From assembly GCA_963920525.1 (NCBI GenBank), contig OY986439.1, positions 28,530,819 to 28,594,818 of the forward strand: 64,000 bases of DNA. Reading direction: 5' to 3'. A program made the translations under genes and the position numbers. The DNA comes from Dichetophora obliterata (taxonomy: Eukaryota > Arthropoda > Insecta > Diptera > Sciomyzidae). The notes beneath the pieces were generated by a model. It did not search any database and had not been told where the DNA came from. It worked only from the letters and a program-made list of their open reading frames with translations. This document shows positions 47,690 to 59,108 of this stretch, piece after piece; the stretch's first letter is position 1, and each line of letters begins with the position of its first letter.

Positions 47690-49530
47690 TAGCTAATTAA
47701 TTAAATTCAATTAAATAATTATAAATTTTTGGAACACTTTTCTCAGTATTGATCTTATCACAATATCTTGAATTCATACTTTTTAATTTTCTGTTTTTTT
47801 TTTTTTTTGCTCATAAATTTTTGATAACATATATCTTTACGAATACGAAGTTTAGACTCCCTTTCTGTCTTAGTGTCATATTCTTCAATATGTGACTGTT
47901 ATGCAAAAATTATTTATTTGGTGTAAATGGACCATGATGTGTTTAACTAGGAACTTATTCGGTTTGTTACAGTTCTGTTGCACGGCCATTCAAAGGGTTA
48001 AAACGACGTTATTTAGTTTATTTCAAAACATGGTCTTACTGCTGTGTAGAATTACGAAAAATAACTATTAAGTTGTACTTCATAAGCAAGCCAAACAGTA
48101 AAACAGGCACGTTTTGCAAAAATTAAAAACCTTTCTTTGTCACAGCCGTGCATAACACAGTTGAGGTAATTAAATTAGAACTAGCTGGAAACGTGATGTA
48201 CCAAAAATGTAATTGGAATTGCATTACTTGCGGAAAAAGCTGTGCGAATGAAAATGGCGCAAAACTGCACGTACCATGAGAAAGCAATATAGACAAAAAA
48301 ATGTAAATAGAATAGAAAAAATAAAAATAACAGAGTCTTGGTACTGTCAACATTAACTACAACATGAATAAAATTCTTAATTTTTAAAATATTTTTTTTG
48401 GAATTATATATTATCTTATCAAAAGAAAGAGAAGAATAAAAAAAAACAGCGCAGTGAAATAACTTTTTCAAATTTTCAACCAAATTGAATTTCTTGCTGT
48501 GGTAATGATGAGTCGTGGTAGTGGCAGGAAGTGTCTAGGGTGTGCGGCATAATAACAAAATAGTTGTTTTTTCCTCTCCTCCTGTAATTTGATAGAATGA
48601 AGGACACTGACGCCCAGCCCCATAGTAGTTGGGCTGATGGTGGACTTGCTCTTTGTATGTTTGCCTGTATAGACAGTAGAATAAGCTATGGTCACAGCGT
48701 ATTTTGGTCGCATTGTGGCGCATCTTCGGTGTGGCATGCAGCTTACTTTGTAACACAACAACCGAACAAACTAAGTAAAAATGTGAGGAAACACAAACAA
48801 AAAATAGTATGATTGGAATAAAAAATGCCGAAGTTGCTGCCGCAATGCGCGTCTTTCCAAGCGATGAGATAGGAAGCTTGTCTGTTGCTGCGAAGCTAGC
48901 CAGCCAGCAAGACTGCTGCAAGTTGTAGACCAAACAAGATTTCACAAAAAGCACACAAAAAAAAACGAAAAAAATTTACACAAAATTTTTCTCAAAAATA
49001 ACATCCTCTCTTGCTTTGGCATGTTTGTTGTTGTTATATCACTGTAAGACGTGCGAGTATTTTTAACAAGGATCAAGACACACCAGATTTCCACTTCCTC
49101 TATTTTTTTTTTTGCCATGGTGATGCCAAAAGAAATCAAGAGATTTACGAAAGCTTAAAGTTTCTGATATTGATGTTATATTTTATTGGATATAGAAATA
49201 TTTTTGAAAATTCTGCGCAAATATTATCACTGGTGAAAAAAATAAATGTATTATTTTAATGTCCTGATTATAGTTAATACTAAAACTGAATTTTTTTTTA
49301 ATATTTTTACTTTTTTCCACATACTTTTTACATACTCAGAAAATGTTACTAAAAAAATTTAATTTTTTTCCTAATACACGAAGGTATTATTAATGAGAAA
49401 AAAAATTTCAGTATACGAGCATCATTAGCCCTCATCAGAGGACTATTATAAGAGGAATCTTTTCGAATCTGTTGTATCTATCAATTAAAAATATTTCTAT
49501 AGGTTAACATAACTTTTTGAGCAGGAAGAC
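47690..49530. other. Unassigned non-coding region
   Basis: No family recognised. AAAGGGTTAA near 47994 resembles the right end of a TTAA-type element but no partner end is visible. Several overlapping open frames on the minus strand at 48123-48954 have no recognisable domain and conflicting frames. Confidence 0.4.
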
Positions 49531-49534
49531 TCAA

Positions 49535-49640
49535 AAAGATCTTCTCTTGTTTTATACAAGAAAAAAATTAGTTTTTTATCAAGACAATGCACAAATGCAC
49601 AAATTAAATGAAATAAAGTAAAAATTGCTTGAATACCTAC
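49535..49640 (+). pseudogene. Mariner transposase fragment, plus strand
   Basis: The frame reads VFYQDNAQMHKLNEIK, a decayed version of the mariner HQDNAxxH block that contains the second catalytic aspartate, followed by a KLLEY-like relic of the ELL-HPPYSPDL part. A matching block occurs inverted at about 50310-50370, so the two lie in head-to-head arrangement. Confidence 0.6.
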
Positions 49641-50289
49641 CGTTTTAACCAGATTTTGTTCCCAGCAACTACCTCTACCTCAAGGGAGATAATATTGAAT
49701 AAAAAAACAAATTTCATTTAAAAATTTACATTCATATTTACTTTAAATACTTTTCAACCAACCCAAAAAAATAAGAAAGAGGAGTCCTTTTTTTTTTTTG
49801 ATTCGCCCGGAGGTATGAATCTTCCAAAGATACGTATACGCGACCTATACGCATGCACGATTTACACTCTAGATTCTGCCCGGATCAGCCGGAACAGACA
49901 GAATGTACCTACGTACTAAACATACCCCCTATTGGCAATTAGGATTTTCCACGAAGCACATTAATTGGCTTTTCAGCGGAATTTAAAAATTTAATATATA
50001 ACAAACGCGTATTTAAGTATATATAATTCTATATAAATAAGCAACATCGAATTAAATTCTAGTGATTATCAATTTAAGGTACCCGAAAAACAATCCTGAT
50101 TTCAAAAACAATCCAAAACACTAAACTCATTTTAACTGGTTTGCGGCCATTGTCCAACCCAAAGACCTATGTGGAAATGAGATAAATCTCATATCCGCCA
50201 AATCAAAATCCCAATTAGTTGGATATACATGCAGTTGGATCTTCTCAGAAAGAGTCTTTCGGAAAGAGTTTCTGAAGAGGAATTATTTC

Positions 50290-51040
50290 CAGCAATTTTT
50301 ACTTTAATTCATTTAATTTAGCCTTCATCACTTATGTGAACACGTGCATTGTCTTGATAAAAAAATAATTTTTCTTATATAAAACAGATTAATTGTTTTA
50401 TATTTCTAAAGATAAGCTTGTTGATAGCTTATCTTGAGAAATATATCACCTTCTGCATCTAAAAAAAAAAACTTATGCCATAACCTTTTTTGCCAATCGT
50501 TATGACTTCACCTGTTTTGAAGGTGGAAACCTAGCTTTAGCCCACTGTAAATGGTCTTGTTTCAGTTTTGGATCATGGTGATATATCAAAGTCTCATCCA
50601 TAGTAATAAAACAATGCAAAAAATCGGTTTTATTCTGCTTAAAATGCGGCAGTTTTTGATGAAATTGTTAACGAATGCAACACAAACTTTCCGAATAGCT
50701 TTTTCATATGTAATTCTTCATACAAAAATGGATTTCTCATTCGGCTGAGTTATCGAAGGTATTAGAATTTCACGCTTAGTCAAACTTTGATTATCACTAA
50801 AACAATATCATACACTTGCTCAATAATTTCTGGTATTGTTTAACTTTTTGGACATCCAATGCATGGATTATCTTAAAGACTTGTGCGACTACGTTTAAAC
50901 TCTTAAACCCTTCCATTCATATTTGGAAGTAAAGAAGCAGATACTTTTAACACTTTCACCATTTTTGTATGAATTTCTCTAACTGATAAATCTCCTAAAA
51001 AAAATAATTTTATCACTGCACGATATTCGGTTTTTTCCAT
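50290..51040 (-). pseudogene. Mariner transposase relic, minus strand
   Basis: From an ATG at 51040 the minus strand reads MEKTEYRAVIKLFFLGDLSV and REIHTKMVKVLKVSASL, the N-terminal helix-turn-helix region of mariner transposases, then EFKRSRTSL, a YEELHMKKLFGKFV block, TMDETLIYHHDPKLKQ (first catalytic Asp) and finally FYQDNARVHISDEG (second catalytic Asp). Stops and frame shifts break it repeatedly, so it is a pseudogene. Segments between the second catalytic motif and the C-terminus are lost. The length from motif to motif fits a mariner of about 345 residues with deletions. Confidence 0.8.
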
Positions 51041-51049
51041 TTGTCTTCG

Positions 51050-54000
51050 GTTTTTATGTATAGTCTTCTAACTGCGATGTCATCCTCCACTGGTATTAAG
51101 ATTTGCTGATGTAGACTTTAACCTATTGAAAAACTATTAAATATTTGAGTAAAAAACTTAAATTTTTGTCAAGAAATAAAAAAGTTTTATATATTCAAAG
51201 TTTCCGTACAAAAAAGGAATTAAGGTACTATTACAGTGAGTAAAAAATTAAAAATCAATTTTTTTTGTTAGGTTATATGGTTCTTTAAGGTCTTAAGAAT
51301 ACCTATACAAAATTTTAGAAAACAATATCAAATAGATAAAAGTTATAATATACATATATTATAATCGTATGTTGCGTGATATTCAAGAACCTTTAAATCT
51401 TTAATCGAATTTTTCTCGAAACAAGGTTTTTCGAAACGGCTTCTAAGATATCTACTTGATCGATTTCGATGAATCTTGATTCGTTGTGATCCTTAAAGAC
51501 TCTGTTAAGCACTAGACCTATAAAAATCTAAAAAACTGATTTTTTTTTGTGTGGCTGAAAGTTTTGGGAAAAAGGGGGTTTTATGTACATTTTTTTTTTC
51601 AATGCATGCCATATTTTATTTTTTTATTTGCGTAGGTTGAGTGCTCAACTACAACCCTTAACTCAAGAATGCTTCTCGAATTTTTACTTTCAAACGCTTT
51701 GTAAATGCTGGAAACGAGAAACCAATTGCAACAATTTTTTAAACACGCTAAATTCAACATTCTGTAGAAAATTAACAACAACTACAAAGACAAAACAAAA
51801 CATGTTTTTTATTTCCTCATGAATAATTCTTCATTCTGTAAAAAATTTTAATCATTAAAATTTATAATACTACTTTGAGAAAAAACATACTTTAAAATTA
51901 AACAAAAAATTTTAAAATTGAAATTTAACTCATTTGCGTTTCTACAAAACAAAATTTAATACAAGCGTGTTTAATTTTGAACTATAAACTCATTTCTATT
52001 TTTTTTATGATTTTCTCTTATTATTTCCTTTTAGTTACAAGAAATACGTTGCTATCAGAGATTGCGTATAAAAATTATGTGCAGTAGAATCATTGAAAAT
52101 TATTGTCAGACAACTGAGGCCCCGATTTTACATTTGATTGATTGAAAATATTTTTGAATTAGTCTTACAAATATTGAACATAAGATGATATAAAAACTAA
52201 TTAATTATTTTGATATTTAAAATATTTCAAGCTACAGTAAAACGCAAAACTTCATCAAATGAAGTCAAAAAAATTTATTATTTGGGGGTTCGAGGGGTCG
52301 CTGATCACGAATCTTACTGCGAAAACTCAAAAAATTTAAAAAAATGGCATCGAAAAAATGGCGGTTAAATTTATTTGTTTTTAATAACATCATTTTAAAT
52401 TATGTTTTAAAATATTTTTTTTAAATACTAAATTTTTTGCATTAAATTTTTCGTTTAAATAAATGTGTTTAAATTTAAAATTTTTACAATGAAAGTATAT
52501 TTAACAACAAAAACTTTTGTTTTAAATTATACTTAAAAACATTTGTGTTTAACTTAAATGAAATTGTTTCAAGCTCTATTTCAAAAACAAATTCATTTCA
52601 TATGAACAGAATTTCATTAAGTTTTAACACATATTTCCCTCAGTGTAGGTAAAAAAATAATAAAAAGGTACTTTTTTATAGGCGTTATAGTACGTTAATA
52701 GATAATAATTTAATTAGCAAATTAAGAAAAACTGAAACTTTCAACCGAAATCACTTTTTGTTTATTAATAAAAGGAAAAACTTTTTTTTGCAAATGTTTA
52801 AAAATTTTTAGAGCCTCAATTCATTTTTAGGAAAATTTGTGATTGGGTTGGTTTTTTAGAAACAAATTTGAGCTCTAGTGGAAAATGACGTAACAATTCA
52901 AAGATTTTATATACAAATAGTACTATTCAACACCTTTCAACATTAAAGTGAATACACTTAATAATCAAACGACAATTAAAAGCAGTTTAACAGAGTTAAC
53001 AAAATTAAAATTATTAAACTCCCGAAATATTCTCTATATTACATTGCATTTAAATAAGTAATCTGTAACATTTAATTTTTTTTCCCCATATAAATTGGTA
53101 CGGCTAAAGGTATCTATCAATTTAACATTGAACAGTATTTTTAGCCACGACTGTTCTACCTTTTAATAAGAACAGGTTTTATCTTAAACACTTTGACGTA
53201 GAGTGGCCCGCGATAACATACATATGTTTGTATTAGTCGTGAACGTATTAATAATAATTAGCGAGGGAGCGCAAGCGTGAGAGAATTCTTTGTCACATGC
53301 AAAATAGATAAGCATAGCAATTATAATAAATTATATTTTTGTGGAGAGAAAAATATATTGCAGTAATTAGTGATGGTACTTTAAGTTAAGCAGGTAGATA
53401 GTGAATTGCCCATATAAAAAATTTAGTATGTGTAAAAACGCAACAATATCGGTAAAGATAAAAAAACAAGAACATTTCTAAATAAAGCACTTAATATGAA
53501 CGAAAAAGAGAGTTTATGTAAATACTTTTTTCTCAAAATTTTTCGAGTGTGAAGCAGATTGTATCGAAAATCTGACCCCCACGTAATTCCAGTACCAAAA
53601 TAAATTAATATATTGAAAATACACTCGATTGGTTTTGACTTTTGTTTGGTCTAATCCAATTTTGACGTCCCCCGAATTGCATTTTTGTGCATTTTAGAGC
53701 AAATTTTCTACTGGAGACCCACTAATGGTTGATTTATAAAGAAAATCAAGCTTATCAATCAATTCCTTGGATATAAGAAAATATAACTGCAAATTTTCTA
53801 TAATATGAAAAGTTATACATATTAATTTCATTAAAAAAACTAAAATTCTTAAATACTAGGTGTAGTAGTTGCTTAGCAAACGCGTAAACTGGCTACATCA
53901 ATTGGTACGTTGAAAATGCATTTAAATTGGGTTGCTCACTCCAATAAACTTTTCTCAAAACTATAAAAGTAAGGATATCATTTTAAGCTGTTTCAAAAAA

Positions 54001-54905
54001 ATGTATATACTACATTTTGTCATCGTTAGGTATCTGTGTGTAATGAATAAACTTAACCTCTAATGAACATTACATTTATTAAAATCTTGGCTTTCTCTAA
54101 CCCATGTCTTTTCGATATCTATTTTTTAGAGGCGATCATAAGAAAAAGATGGTTCGATAGAGAGTGCAATTATTCTACAAACCCTGTAGAATGCAACATA
54201 TGGCATTCCTAAGGCAATTTTCAACAAGCTATTAACCATACAAACTCATGCATTATTTTGGAAGATGATATTCTTTCTGTAGTTAGAACATTTATAATTG
54301 GAAAAATAAATGTTTTCATAGAAGGTGTGCAAATACTGTTGTGAAATAGAAAAAGTGAGTGTAAATACAAAAATTATGCTTTATATTTACGATTTACTTA
54401 TTTTGTAATAGGTGAACCATCATGTGTGCACAATATGTTATACCATTAAGTTTAATGCATTAATTTGTATGGTTAATCATTTATTGAATTGGTGATAGCA
54501 TAACTTTTCTTTTGATACCTATAATGCTCAGAAGGAAACTGAAAAAAATCACCGATCCTTTTCAAGCCCATTTTCCGAACTTTCGATCCCTTAACTTCTA
54601 AACTACATGCGAGCTGGCGGAAATTTATATACCATTGGATTAAAAATATCTTAATAAACATAATTCACAAAAATAATTAAATTTTCAAATTGTCGGGCTT
54701 GTTCAATTAAACTGACTTATAAACTTAATAGAATTTCCAAATTTTGGCTTCGTTAGGAAATAATTTGAGTAAAATCGGTCAACACATTTCAGAGATTTGC
54801 TTTGTCAAACATTCTTCAAACAAGCTGTTTCATGGAAGCTTCGCTCCAATACAATTTTTTTATTTTTGACGTTTCTTGTTATTATTTATTGAATCTTTCT
54901 CTTAA
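51050..54905. other. Unassigned AT-rich non-coding region
   Basis: No gene recognised on either strand. It contains a lone unit of the repeat seen at 21510-21990 (52280-52375). The remaining open frames are short and of low complexity. Confidence 0.45.
52280..52375. repeat. Single unit of the 21.5-kb tandem repeat family
   Basis: GGGGTCGCTGATCACGAATC, then ACTCAAAAAATTTAAAAAAA and ATGGCGG match the arrangement of units at 21510-21990 (GGGGTCGCTGATT, AAAATT, ATGGTGGATAG). Confidence 0.5.
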
Positions 54906-54913
54906 AAAAAACT

Positions 54914-55150
54914 ATCCATTTCAGCCCTTGGAAGGACTTTGACCTTGCTTCTATTGATCAATTGTGTTGTGTGTGTTATTAAATGTTTGATGGCAATTTT
55001 TACCCTCTGAGGTTTACCATTGTCTGCAGAGAGGTGACGAACGAACATAAAAATTAATTCAATTGAAAAAACTTTCTGTCTAAGCTGGAATTGAACCCAG
55101 GCTACAGCGGTTCTTTAGCTTAGGGGCCACGCACTCTTCCCTCTCTTAGA
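54914..55150 (-). mobile_element. Second copy of the tRNA-derived SINE
   Basis: Matches 12376-12688 in the same orientation, including CCATTTCAGCCCTTGGAAGG, TGTTATTAAATGTTTGAT, TTGTCTGCAGAGAG and AGCTGGAATTGAACCC (the B box on the minus strand). An internal stretch of about 70 bases between GTTTGAT and TTTTTACC is missing relative to the first copy, and the head is truncated before the full A box. Confidence 0.8.
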
Positions 55151-55350
55151 CCCTAACAATAATTTATCAAATCTTAACTTAAAAATTAAATATATACAAA
55201 TTCATAACCAGTGCTATGAACATATATATAGTAAGCAAATATAATATAATAATAATTTTAATTTTTGTAAAATTTGACATAATTATAAATCTTTGTAGGT
55301 CTTGTATCGTATATGCTTCTTCGATTTATAAATAGAGCGATTCATAAGAG

Positions 55351-55731
55351 CTGGGCTCTCATCACGTATGACGAGAATCGTTTGATGATATCGTTTTAAC
55401 GATACTTTAACATCACGTAACCTTTAATTTGATGTATCGTCTAAACGATATCGTTTTGCTTGCTTCATGTATGGCAACGATATCATAAATAACTTTACAT
55501 TTTTGCTTAAATTTTTACTTTTGATGCAAACAAATCCAAGAACAAATAAAACATAAAAGTAAATGTCACTTGGCACTGAATATATGTTTTACAGTGGCTT
55601 TAAGACCTTAGAAAACTCAACGATAGATGAGACGATAGTGATGTACTTGTATGGAGCTAACTATAAACGATATCGTCGGATAGTATCGTTCAAACGATAG
55701 TCGTTTTAAAAGTTACGTGATGAGAGCCCTG
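55351..55731. mobile_element. TIR MITE with CGATATCGTTT motifs (hAT-like)
   Basis: Inverted ends CTGGGCTCTCATCACGTA and (read inward) CAGGGCTCTCATCACGTA. Subterminal regions on both sides are dense in ATCGTTTxAACGAT and CGATATCGTTT palindromes. No obvious target duplication remains. The hAT attribution rests on the CAGGG start only. Confidence 0.65.
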
Positions 55732-55960
55732 TGCTCACATATGCGAGGCTAGACGGACGTGGCTTAGCTCCAGCATATGCCAGATGAGACAGTCGTGGTA
55801 TCGCTCTGGATAATCATATTCTATTCTATTAGCTGTATATTTATATGTGAAAGGACTAGAGCATTGCTCACATATGTTAGGTAAGACGAATGGGGCCAAG
55901 CTCCTACATAGTCCTGGCGAGACGGGCGTTACCTCGCTCTGCATAATCATGTTTCATTTT
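55732..55960. repeat. Diverged tandem duplication, about 95-bp unit
   Basis: Two units (about 55732-55826 and 55864-55958) share GCTCACATATG, GGCTAGACG/GGTAAGACG, AGCTCC, CATA, GAGACxG, CGCTCTGxATAATCAT. A short unrelated spacer separates them. Confidence 0.65.
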
Positions 55961-56070
55961 AACGAAAGTAATGATTTGTGTCTAGTACGACTGTAAATTC
56001 AGGCGTTGAAGTCGCTCTTTGTATTTCTGATTGAGTGTAATAAGTCTGCTCTTAACTAAAGAAACATTAA

Positions 56071-56591
56071 CCCATTAATGCTCACTACCAGAATCCGTTG
56101 AGTTTAGCTTTTACAATTTTCAGCATAAATTTTTATTATTATTATAAGACGGAAAACTCGGAAGTTTTTAAAAAAAAAAAATCAAAGGATTTGAGTTTGG
56201 TGAAACGTATGATTATAAACGCATAAGGCGTCTTTAAGTAGAGAAATTAAAAAAAATAGAAAAATGGTAAATTGGAAAATTTTCATTTCGTAGCGTAGGC
56301 GTTCAAATTTAACGTTATGCACTTTTTAACTATATTTTCTTTTTTCTTGATGTTTATTAAACAAAATAACTCATGTGAGTAACATTTTTCACTTTTTTTT
56401 TTAATACTGCATTAACAGGCGCGAACAAGTAAACAAAAAGGATTAAAATGTCATTTTTTTTTTAAAAAAAGCATACTTTTGGCTTTATCACACTGTTGGA
56501 AGCAAAAGTTTTACAGTGGCTAAGGATTTTTGAGGAATTTTTGAAAAATGCTTTAATCGCGTATGATATATCATACGTTGTCATTAATGGG
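56071..56591. mobile_element. TTAA-type element (piggyBac-like), 521 bp
   Basis: Ends CCCATTAATG on both sides in inverted orientation, flanked by TTAA (56067-56070) and TTAG (56592-56595). GTATGATATATCATAC, a 16-base palindrome, lies just inside the right end, a common arrangement in piggyBac-type subterminal regions. Non-coding. Confidence 0.75.
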
Positions 56592-56639
56592 TTAGGGTCT
56601 TTGTGTAAATTTTGATTCTTTACTAACCATGGTGCATAC

Positions 56640-57560
56640 GTATTTGTTCGTAGAATTTTTTATTGTGAACGCTGCAGTAGCTCAACTTTTCCCCAAAGCT
56701 GTGCTCCGTACGTCCAAATTGATTTAATTGCAGTATTGTATAGCAGCACCTTATGTTCCAATTGAAGCCTTGAACTCCTGTTAAGTAGCCAGTTTAACTT
56801 AAGAGCCTTTAGCTAAATTTGAGTTTTCTTGAACTCAATATGCTTTCGCCAGGTTAACCGTCTCAAGAGAAACATCCAGATAGGTCACGTTATTCGCTTG
56901 AAGAATAGTTATTTGGTTTAGCATAACTGTACAATATGTTTCAGTCCGCAAAGTAAATGTATCTTGCCTACTTTTCAGTTCATTGATTCTTATTCTCCAG
57001 TTTCTCAACCATGTTTCTAGCGCTTATAGATGTTCCGTTGAGGTCCATCCGTAGAAGGACGTTGAGGTCCTTGGATGCAACTATAGGGTTTGAATGGGTG
57101 CTCAAAATATCTATATCATCAGCAAATGTTGAAGTGACCAATCGATTGCTAGTTGGTAAATCCCTTGTAAATATAAGGTATAATACTGGACCAAGGACGC
57201 TATCTTGAGGAACTCCAGCTGAAATTGGAAAACTAGATGTAAAAAAGTTTTTACATTTTACGCTTAACTTTCTATCTCATAGGTATGATTCTAGAGTTTT
57301 ATGGCAGTAAACAGGTAACAAAAGTTTTATTTTGTATATCAAACCTTCATGCCAGACCCTATCAAATGCCTAAGCCACATCTAAGAAAATCGCAGAACAG
57401 TATTTTTTTCCTCAAAGGATTTCCTTATTGCATTTGTAATACGGTGCACTTGCTCTATAGTACCATGTTTTTTTCGAAAGCCGAATTGGTGGCTTCGGAG
57501 TCGTTACTGACTTCGTCATCATGGTCAAAGAATTGGCAGATCTTTGTAATGAAAAACTAG
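56640..57560 (-). pseudogene. Jockey-like reverse transcriptase relic
   Basis: Minus-strand reading shows consecutive reverse transcriptase motifs: AFDRVWHEGLIYKIK (first catalytic Asp), LESYLxDRKL and SSFPISAGVPQDSVLGPVLY, then FADDIDILSTHSN (the catalytic FADD) and downstream thumb-like text with TYLDVSLE. These are typical of Jockey-clade non-LTR elements. A GVPQG glycine has become Asp and there are stops and frame shifts, so it is dead. Endonuclease and 3' tail are not identifiable. Confidence 0.8.
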
Positions 57561-57599
57561 GAGGCAATACTATACATCAATACCTATGGTACTGTCGCT

Positions 57600-58530
57600 T
57601 AAGTAATCAGGTTTCCCCATCAATTAATAAACATTACTTAGATTGTTTCGGTTTGCCTGTTACCTGTCCTCAAATTCCAAAGGTAACAGTATATTGATCC
57701 GGGAGTTGCTTAACTTCCTAACATTTACTGTTTAAAATAATCTACCTACCATCACTCTCTTAGTAATTTACGAGTGTTACCAACCCGGGTAAAACATGGT
57801 GTAGCTAGCACCGACCTTTCTGGTCTCTAACCACAACCAGTACGAATGAACCCCGAAGGACCACAGCTCATGACAGTCAATACCCGGGGAAAAGGTTCAA
57901 TCAGACAAGGCTCTTAAACATCCCGTCTATAGACCAAAAGTTCTTAGAACATTTATATTTGACTGTGACATGGTTAAGATAACCATTGGTTTACCGATAA
58001 TTTAATAACGCAAGTGAACCACAATCCTTTTTAAGCAACTTCATTAGCTTAATTAAGTATTCTTAAATCGTTTTTTGGAAAACTAAGAAGCGTGCCGTAG
58101 TATATCATTGGCCTATACTAGGTCAAGGATTACTATGTCTCTTACATAGAACCCTTATTCTAAAACAAAAGTCTGCAGCCAACGATAGATCAGGTCTCCT
58201 TGTCTTGATGGATGACTGTCCCCGTACTTCAAGTTATATTGGATTTATCGTCAATCAGAAGGCTTACAATTCTATATGTTATGATAACGTAATACCATAA
58301 CCATGCCTTCTCAACCAAAGTTCAAAGTGGACCTTTTGTTTAACAGAAATCAGATGAATCATTCAAGAGCCTTGCCTCAAGAAGGAACTTATTTTGAGAT
58401 CAATTCATGGGCCGTGCCCCATGAATTCTCCACCTAATATCCAACCATCACCCTTTTTCCTGGCTTTGGACGGACAGACATCCCGAAGGTACTCTGGCGG
58501 GTTTGAGCAATTCTGACAGTCGAACAAAAA
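57600..58530. other. GC-richer unrecognised segment, possible retroelement relic
   Basis: Compared with its surroundings this stretch is less AT-rich and has unusual blocks such as CCCGGGTAAAACATGGTG, TACCCGGGGAAAAGG and CATCCCGAAGGTACTCTGGC. The texture resembles the retrotransposon tail at 22690-23230, but I cannot show homology. No frame is open. Confidence 0.3.
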
Positions 58531-58884
58531 AACTAAATTTTAAAGCGCTCAAAAATATGATACTTGGGAAGGGTTACAAATGGTTCACTATTTTACAGTG
58601 TGAGCCAAACGTTATGATTTCCATTTTTACCTAATTTCAAGGAGTTTTATTTGGAAAACATTATTAATGTCTACCATATAATCTACCAAATTGAAAAAAT
58701 CTACCAAACAACCAGAAGCCGATTTGAAGAAAAGAAACTACCACATTTAGTTGAATTTAAACAAAGCGACAACGCTGTTCACTGCACACGCTAAAACATA
58801 TGATTTAAAATGCTCTCTCGTCACGATACACAAACAGGGGAATACAGCGGCAAAATAAAAACAAGAATAGCAGAACAGCAATAT

Positions 58885-58885
<1 letters not shown>

Positions 58886-58934
<49 letters not shown>

Positions 58935-58935
58935 A
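58886..58935. repeat. (CAA)n microsatellite
   Basis: About 16 uninterrupted AAC repeats, 170 bases upstream of the monooxygenase start. It produces poly-Asn and poly-Val shadow frames on the two strands. Confidence 0.95.
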
Positions 58936-59108
58936 GTTATAGAGAGTCAGATACTTAAACAAGGCAAAGAACTCATAATTTGTTCAGAGTAGTATTCAGT
59001 AGTATTCTATAGATTGAGCTGTTCACAGCTCACGACAGTATTTTTTCCAGTTTTTTTATTTTTATAAATAACACATTCGTTTAACTGGGTTGTTTTCGGA
59101 ATAACAAA

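Noticed and set aside
47985..48002. AAAGGGTTAA as the right end of another TTAA element
   Set aside because: No matching TTAACCC end was found within about a kilobase to the left.
48535..48954. 139-codon open frame on the minus strand
   Set aside because: No recognisable domain, overlaps other open frames on both strands, and no splice or promoter context supports it.
57011..57208. 65-codon plus-strand open frame
   Set aside because: It is the complement of the Jockey-like reverse transcriptase relic, whose motifs are on the minus strand.
58747..58992. Poly-Val and poly-Asn frames on the two strands
   Set aside because: Both are translations of the (CAA)n microsatellite.
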